A stretch of 42,493 nt of DNA from contig JAUWCU010000007.1 of the NCBI GenBank assembly GCA_030609135.1, forward strand, positions 1 through 42,493, given 5' to 3'. Shown piece by piece: positions 38,101-42,493 of this stretch. This DNA is from Candidatus Stahliibacteriota bacterium (GTDB taxonomy: Bacteria; Hydrothermota; Tepidihabitantia; SM23-42). The first letter of the stretch is position 1. The number at the start of each line of letters is the position of its first letter. The notes beneath the pieces were generated by a model. It was given only the letters and a program-made list of their open reading frames with translations, had not been told where the DNA came from and searched no databases. The position numbers and the translations under genes are program-made.

Positions 38101-39182
38101 GTTCCGACACCAGCAATCTCGACTTTGGTGCCGATTTCTTTTGCCAGTTCTCTTAAACCCTGGAGCACAACATCAATGGGTCGTCCTTTTGTCCACATAT
38201 ATCTTCGGGCAAGGACATTGCCGTTATTGTCGATGAGAACCAGATTTGTCGATATCGAACCAACATCAACCCCAAGGTATGTTCTTATTTTACCAGCTGG
38301 TGGTGAGAATTTAGTTATGGGGTGCCATTTTTTATGGCCGTCTAATGGTGCTAACCGTTTGATTACTCGAGGCTGGGAAAGCCATTGTTCAAAAGCTTTA
38401 AGACCTTTGAATTTTTTTGTGCCATTAGTTTTTCTTGTACTGAGCACCGCGCCGATTGCACCGATGCAGTCGTAGTTTTTTGGGACGATAAGGTCACCTG
38501 GACATATGTCGAGGATTTCCTGGAATGCTCTGGTCATCCCTTGATTTCCAGCAACACCGCCGACAAATACAACGGGTTTTAATATTGGTTTGCCTTTTGC
38601 AATAACGCTCTTGAAATTGCGCGCCAGCGCAAAACAAAGTCCAGACATTAGATCCTCGGGTTTTGTACCTATCTGCTGGAGGTGAATCATGTCGCTTTTT
38701 GCGAATACTGAACATCGACCCGCGATCCTTGCCGGGTTTTTTGAACGCAGAGCAACTTTGCCAAAATCTTCAATATTAAAACATAATCGGCGTGCTTGTT
38801 GGTCAAGAAAGATACCTGTGCCCGCTGCGCATATTGTATTCGAAGCGAAATCTTTAATCATTTTACCGCTTATATTTATCAATTTAGAATCTTCACCGCC
38901 AATCTCAATTATCGAACGTATTTCAGGATGGAAATAGAGTACGCCTTGGGTTGTTGCTTCGACTTCATTGACATAAGCAGCACCGAGTATATTATGCAGA
39001 TGTTTAGCACAACTGCCGGTCAGTACAAGCCGATTAACCTTAACGAGCGTTTTCAGCGTATTGAAGAGTACGTTATACGGTTTGCCGTGATGTTTTATAT
39101 ATTTGGTTTTGATGAGTTTTTCATCAATGAATTCAGCAAGCTTCAGGCTTACTGACCCGATATCAATACCGTATTCGTGCAT
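35100..39182 (-). CDS. Large CoA-activase protein (two BadF/BadG/HgdC-type ASKHA domains plus DUF2229/dehydratase-like region)
   Basis: HEYGIDIGSVSLKLAEF and TYLGVDVGSISTNLVLID; IIEIGGEDSKLI and VFEIGGQDSKYI; Cys-rich C-terminal half. The ORF-track start 39215 lies inside the repeat; ATG 39182 fits the domain start. Confidence 0.92.
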   Translation of the reverse strand: MHEYGIDIGSVSLKLAEFIDEKLIKTKYIKHHGKPYNVLFNTLKTLVKVNRLVLTGSCAKHLHNILGAAYVNEVEATTQGVLYFHPEIRSIIEIGGEDSKLINISGKMIKDFASNTICAAGTGIFLDQQARRLCFNIEDFGKVALRSKNPARIAGRCSVFAKSDMIHLQQIGTKPEDLMSGLCFALARNFKSVIAKGKPILKPVVFVGGVAGNQGMTRAFQEILDICPGDLIVPKNYDCIGAIGAVLSTRKTNGTKKFKGLKAFEQWLSQPRVIKRLAPLDGHKKWHPITKFSPPAGKIRTYLGVDVGSISTNLVLIDNNGNVLARRYMWTKGRPIDVVLQGLRELAKEIGTKVEIAGVGTTGSGRYLIGEFIGADIIKNEISAQARAAIEIDPAVDTVFEIGGQDSKYISLRSKTIIDFEMNKVCAAGTGSFLEEQAEVLGIELEDFGKIALNAKSPINLGDRCTVFIGSEVIHHQSDTTERENLLAGLGYSIVFNYINRVVNGKQIGNKIFFQGGVAANKAVVSAFEQVLKKKITVPTNYDITGAIGIALLTREANPEQTRFRGFDLGTRKYTSESFICKHCSNECEINKIVIKGENPIFYGGRCERYEEKKKTASKLPDYFRLRNEIFFKTENVEGIEIGIPRCLAFYELFPFFYRFLTTLGFKPVLSEPTNRKTIERGAELSVADTCLPIKVALGHIRNLLNKGVNQVFLPSIISMQQKDENFSRCFVCPYVQTIPYMARAIFGSKISVLSPSVYFDRGKSGVEESLIEFGKQFGKTAKQVKNAIKQATIHYQETREKISDLGQQALANIKDLAFVVCSRPYNGYDLGLNLDIPKKIRDLGVHALPMDFIPMDYQALKEDFYNMYWHYGQRILGAAGTISKNKNLFAVYLSNFACGPDSFLTRFFREKLGEKPFLLIEIDEHSGDAGFITRCEAFYDSIKGAKNIGTSRKIKAKSEIRKDRTIYVPDMCDTAKVFAAAMRYAGIDAKVLASPDEESVTIGRQFTSGKECLPAIITAGDMVKKANEPDFDPAKSAFFMAQGSGPCRFGQYYKLHRIILDDLGLSEVPIYAPNQGPSLFDDLGTMGLRFLISAWDGMCVVDGLEARVRMIRPYEKKAGETDKVYDNALDTICNMIEHGKPVLPFLKRVRKKLDAVKIDRKNSKPKIGIAGEIYVRSQKFSNNYLIEKLEELGCEVSMPSIGEWIFYTNFTRVMNCRWFNQYRRLIFTKLFDRYMKWRQNKIYKVLGVNSEADITTLLNLAEKYVHPSFEGETILTIGKTIECIHDNFSGVVNVMPFTCMPGNIVTTLYKGIKDEYPDFPLFVLSLDGLEHAVESMRLETFVSQARNYSQEFSASLTEL

Positions 39183-39188
39183 TTGATT

Positions 39189-39350
39189 ATTACTCCGAAC
39201 ATATAATAGTTTCAATTATGTTGTGGAACCTATCATTCCGAACTTGTTTCGGAATCTCGATAAAGTGAGACTCTGAAATAAATTCAGAGTGACAATAGTG
39301 CAACATGCTAACGAAATCCACTGAAACTATTATATGTTCCCCTTAGTAAC
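39189..39350 (-). repeat. MITE-like 162-bp element, family 1, copy 3
   Basis: Near-identical to 2668-2829 and 33636-33797; left end 6 bp from ATG 39182. Confidence 0.92.
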
Positions 39351-39396
39351 TATTGAGCCCGGGTTTTATCCTGATAATCATTAGTATCTTTTTCAT
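39343..39396 (-). CDS. Short leader-like ORF MKKILMIIRIKPGLNSY ending inside the repeat
   Basis: SD TTGGAGG, ATG 39396, 17 codons, TAA inside the repeat end; preceded by promoter 39415-39442. Confidence 0.45.
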   Translation of the reverse strand: MKKILMIIRIKPGLNSY

Positions 39397-39414
39397 AAAA
39401 CCTCCAAGATGAGT

Positions 39415-39442
39415 ATTATACTATGAATTGCAGGGAAGTCAA
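39415..39442 (-). promoter_or_regulatory. Promoter upstream of the activase/leader ORF
   Basis: TTGACT-N16-TATAAT on the - strand. Confidence 0.75.
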
Positions 39443-39454
39443 CCACTCGTCATT

Positions 39455-39656
39455 GCTCGCCCTGTTAAATAACAATTTCCACAGAATGATTAATTCCTCT
39501 CTTATAGTTTCTATTTAACAGGGCGAGCATTAGCGCCTGCCCCGTCAGTTAATAAACATACGGGGAAACAATCCCTGACAATACTATGGACACAGAGATT
39601 GCCACGTCCCGCATCATATTATTAAAAACAAACAGGAAAGCGGGACTCGCAATGAC
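39455..39656. repeat. Composite palindromic intergenic repeat region
   Basis: Nested inverted repeats: tcgccctgttaaata...tatttaacagggcga and the cgtcattgc...cgcaatgac ends; shares ccccgtcagttaataaacatacgggg with 42131. Confidence 0.6.
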
Positions 39657-39868
39657 CTGGGAGAGAATATCCTCATTTGTAGTTGTCTGATTTATCAGAC
39701 ACGACTAGTTATATTGCCCAATGAATTGGGCGACTACCAGGAACCAGGAACCAAATCCCAAGAACCAAGCTCCAAATAACTTAATAACCTATCGAAGATC
39801 TCGCCTGCCCCGTCGTATTTTGAAGTTTTGAGGTTACTCGGAGTTCTCAATTGCGGGCTACATCTAAC

Positions 39869-39896
39869 AAAAAAGGCGGGCAAAGCCCGCCTTTTT
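39869..39896 (-). terminator. Rho-independent terminator
   Basis: aaaaaggcgggcaaagcccgccttttt, downstream of the - strand lipoprotein genes. Confidence 0.9.
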
Positions 39897-39912
39897 CTAA
39901 ATCGCTCGTCAA

Positions 39913-40704
39913 TTAGTGTTCTATGATACGTAGACCCTGAACTGGTTGGAAAGCAACTCTGACCTCAATCTGGCCGGTCGTAGTATTAATGCTTTTTACC
40001 TCAACCATACCAAAGTAGTCGTTGCCAGTATACACACCATAAGCAGCACTTGTTGCTGTTACCTCTGTGTGATTATAATAACCTGATGCAGGAAGAACTG
40101 TTACGTCATCAAAAGGATCCGCGAGAACCTCAGTAAAGCTGCATGAATTCCAGGTACCTGACATAGGCCATGTAACACCAGGATCAGTCTCAACAAGGTC
40201 TGGTGTGTAGAATTCATAGGTGCCTGCATGACCAACTGCCCAATCAGAGAAATAGAAGTCAATCAAAGCTGCATTGGTTGCATCTCCCATTGTGTAGGTT
40301 GTGGCCGAACCATCGGTTCTACTCCACCCAAGGCCACTATTCCCTGTTGCATTAATTTCGGCAAGAGTGATATTGTCAGCAATTATTGGTGCTGTACTTT
40401 CGGTTGTGCTGGGGTCACTTTCGTCCTCATCAAGATATGCTGTTACATAATAAGTACCTGTTTCCTGTGGGTCAACATGTGTGTAGCCGGCAGTTGTAAG
40501 TGTACCTATTGCAGCCGTATTGAAATAGAGGTAGTAACCATCTACTTCTTCTGTGACCGCATCCCAGTCGAGAACAACATCAACTTCATTGGTTGCAGCA
40601 GCGATCGTAAAGTTGGCTGGTGCGACTAAGGCAATTTCGCCGTCGCAACCTACCATTATTAAAAGAGCTGCAAAAGCAAGTGTTAAGCCTAATAGTTTCT
40701 TCAT
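39913..40704 (-). CDS. Predicted lipoprotein with fibronectin type III-like domain
   Basis: 263 aa; lipobox LIMVGC, FN3-like VDVVLDWDAVTEEVDGYYLYFNTA. GGAGG upstream. Confidence 0.75.
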   Translation of the reverse strand: MKKLLGLTLAFAALLIMVGCDGEIALVAPANFTIAAATNEVDVVLDWDAVTEEVDGYYLYFNTAAIGTLTTAGYTHVDPQETGTYYVTAYLDEDESDPSTTESTAPIIADNITLAEINATGNSGLGWSRTDGSATTYTMGDATNAALIDFYFSDWAVGHAGTYEFYTPDLVETDPGVTWPMSGTWNSCSFTEVLADPFDDVTVLPASGYYNHTEVTATSAAYGVYTGNDYFGMVEVKSINTTTGQIEVRVAFQPVQGLRIIEH

Positions 40705-40714
40705 AGTTTCCTCC

Positions 40715-40990
40715 TTACTTTACCTTTACTTTTGGTGGTTTACTTGGTGCCGGTGGTTTTGGTACTGGTTTGGAGCCTTTGTCAACTTTTGCTTTCAGTG
40801 CATTGTAGTCTTCGATTAGCTGGTCCAGGGACGCATGAACATTATCAAGATCAGTCTGCAGGGTTTCAACCTGTGTTTTGAGTTCATCAAATGCCTCTTG
40901 AGAGACTCCACCGGTCATACCTTCTGGCGGCTGACAACCGATTACCATTAATGCAACGACGGCAATCAGTAATATTGCCATTTTCCTCAT
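40715..40990 (-). CDS. Small coiled-coil lipoprotein (Lpp-like architecture) with Pro/Lys-rich tail
   Basis: MRKMAILLIAVVALMVIGC lipobox, heptad-like coiled coil, KPVPKPPAPSKPPKVKVK. SD AAGGAGG supports ATG 40990. Confidence 0.75.
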   Translation of the reverse strand: MRKMAILLIAVVALMVIGCQPPEGMTGGVSQEAFDELKTQVETLQTDLDNVHASLDQLIEDYNALKAKVDKGSKPVPKPPAPSKPPKVKVK

Positions 40991-41158
40991 TGTTTCCTCC
41001 TTATTTTTGTAGGGCGCCATGTATGGCGCGACTACAGTTCCATTATTTACGAATAAAGATTTGTAGCTTCACAATATCTTCATTCCTTATTTCCAAAAAG
41101 CATCCTCAAAATGCTAATTCTCTCCTCCTGTTCACTCTTATAGGAGAGTGTAAAAACG

Positions 41159-41232
<74 letters not shown>

Positions 41233-41246
41233 AGATAAGGTTGTGA

Positions 41247-41274
41247 ATTATAGTCACTAATATAAATTTGTCAA
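41247..41274 (-). promoter_or_regulatory. Promoter of tRNA-Ile
   Basis: TTGACA-N16-TATAAT, about 15 nt upstream of the tRNA. Confidence 0.85.
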
Positions 41275-41327
41275 TAGTCAATATCGAGATTTCTGAGGAA
41301 CTCAGAAATCTTTGATTTCAGCGATGA

Positions 41328-42089
41328 TTACCTATTAAGGGTTTTCTGATAGAGGTCATCAAAGTACCTATTTTCCATCTGGTTGAGCCATGTTTGTCGT
41401 GATTTTTCATTAGTTTTTTCTGCTGATTCCTGTGCATTTTGGATTGAGCCAAGGTAGAATCGGTTGAAAAGAAGACTGAAAACAAGGACTGCGTCAATAT
41501 ACTTTTTTTGCTTCACAGCATTATATATCAGGTATCCAGAGCCGAGATTAAGAAGAAAATCCTGGATACCAAGCCTGGCATTACCCGCATATATTTCACC
41601 GGCTCCAGGACATACTACTGATAATAGCGCAGCGGTTCGCAATGATTTTTTTGGTTTGCAAAGATATGAATTGATTTGGCCTACTATTACCTCGTCTTCA
41701 ATGGAGACAAATACTTCGCGTGCACTATATGGTCTATTATCAAAAAGATAAGTAAAACCTAATAGTTTTTTCTCATTGGTTTGGACAAGCAGTTCACTTG
41801 CTTCGTAATAATATCCGGAATCAAGATAGCACATAGCCATTTCTGCCTTGAATTCAGGATCCAGGTCAGGTAAATCATTGAATATGCTGTGAAATTCTTT
41901 GATACCGCGGTACTGGTCATGATGGAAAAGCGAAATTGCATATTTTATCCTGTTTTGTGAGTTTGATTCTAATTCTGGGTGAAAAAAGAATATTCTTTCA
42001 TATTCTACATATGCGACGTCAAAATGGTTGTGTGCATATAAGGAATCAGCAAGTGAAAATTGGGCGAACAGGAGGAAAGGTATTAGCAT
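41328..42089 (-). CDS. TPR-like protein with C-terminal small membrane domain (DUF5683-like)
   Basis: 253 aa; signal-like start, helical repeats, then LRTAALLSVVCPGAGEIYAGNARLGIQDFLLNLGSGYLIY. Confidence 0.6.
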   Translation of the reverse strand: MLIPFLLFAQFSLADSLYAHNHFDVAYVEYERIFFFHPELESNSQNRIKYAISLFHHDQYRGIKEFHSIFNDLPDLDPEFKAEMAMCYLDSGYYYEASELLVQTNEKKLLGFTYLFDNRPYSAREVFVSIEDEVIVGQINSYLCKPKKSLRTAALLSVVCPGAGEIYAGNARLGIQDFLLNLGSGYLIYNAVKQKKYIDAVLVFSLLFNRFYLGSIQNAQESAEKTNEKSRQTWLNQMENRYFDDLYQKTLNR

Positions 42090-42107
42090 TCCAGGGCACC
42101 TGAATTG

Positions 42108-42228
42108 TCATTGCGAGCGTAAGTGTCTGCCCCGTCAGTTAATAAACATACGGGGAAGCAATCTTGAAGATATTTGGGCATTAAGCGTCTCCTTGAGATT
42201 GCTTCGTCACTCCGTTCCTCGCAATGAC
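42108..42228. repeat. TCATTGCGAG...CTCGCAATGAC palindromic intergenic repeat
   Basis: tcattgcgag at 42108 and ctcgcaatgac ending 42228, with internal gcaatcttgaag / agattgc arms. Confidence 0.75.
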
Positions 42229-42382
42229 AAGAAAGGACAATTTGCAATGACACGAAAGGGTAACTGGCAATGACACGAAAGGGTAACTGGCAATGACAAG
42301 AAAGGGCAACTCGCAATGACAAGAAAGGGTAACTGGCAATGACAAGAAAGGACAATTTGCAATGACACGGGAGAGGATTCTT
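42222..42382 (+). repeat. 23-bp tandem repeat array (six full units plus a degenerate seventh)
   Basis: Units start at 42222, 42245, 42268, 42291, 42314, 42337, 42360; consensus caatgacaagaaagggtaactgg. Confidence 0.95.
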
Positions 42383-42493
42383 CATAATGACCAACTGTTT
42401 TTGTCATTGCGAGCCCGCTGAAAGCGGGCGCGGCAATCTTACAAATCATTATATAAATCCTTCCATGCTGGATTCATGCTATTGATCAAATCA

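Noticed and set aside
39183-39215. N-terminal extension of the activase ORF (MKLLYVRSNNQ)
   Set aside because: Mostly encoded by the repeat; the family-typical start is MHEYGIDIGS at 39182.
42222-42382. CRISPR array
   Set aside because: Units are contiguous 23-bp direct repeats without unique spacers; no cas genes in the window.
42083-42449. Two - strand ORFs (103 and 80 aa) with CHCEERSDEAI/SLQIVLSCHCQLP repeats
   Set aside because: Translations of the TCATTGCGAG palindrome and the 23-bp tandem array; a recurrent artefact type.

Overview
This 42.5 kb bacterial chromosomal window is most consistent with an FCB-group or WOR-3-like lineage. That is an inference from GWxTD-domain proteins, a C25 protease with a T9SS-type C-terminal domain, a bacterial V-type ATPase and a long double-ASKHA CoA-activase protein; no taxonomy search was possible. 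Most genes fall in recognisable families: a spermidine synthase-like fusion, acylphosphatase, Pcm, GH57, two GWxTD proteins, GGDEF, HypD, a PflX-like radical SAM, UbiA, a secreted gingipain-like protease, SucCD, a KamA-like radical SAM, V-ATPase subunits C/F/A/B/D, a complete Pal-CpoB-TolQ-TolR-TolA/TonB-TolB locus, and three tRNAs (Pro-CGG, Pro-TGG, Ile-GAT). The most notable observations are: (i) a predicted cytosolic C25/clan-CD-like protease and a 92-aa basic protein at the head of a V-ATPase operon that lacks the membrane subunits; (ii) a 111-bp inverted-repeat element between two divergent promoters whose ends lie next to outward-facing -35 boxes; (iii) a MITE-like 162-bp repeat (three copies) whose same end lies just upstream of start codons, in one case apparently cutting off a leader ORF and supplying a new Shine-Dalgarno; (iv) a consistent promoter grammar (TTGACN-N16-TANNNT), with several genes apparently leaderless; and (v) a 23-bp tandem array at the right end. 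All calls were made by eye from the sequence and the supplied ORFs.
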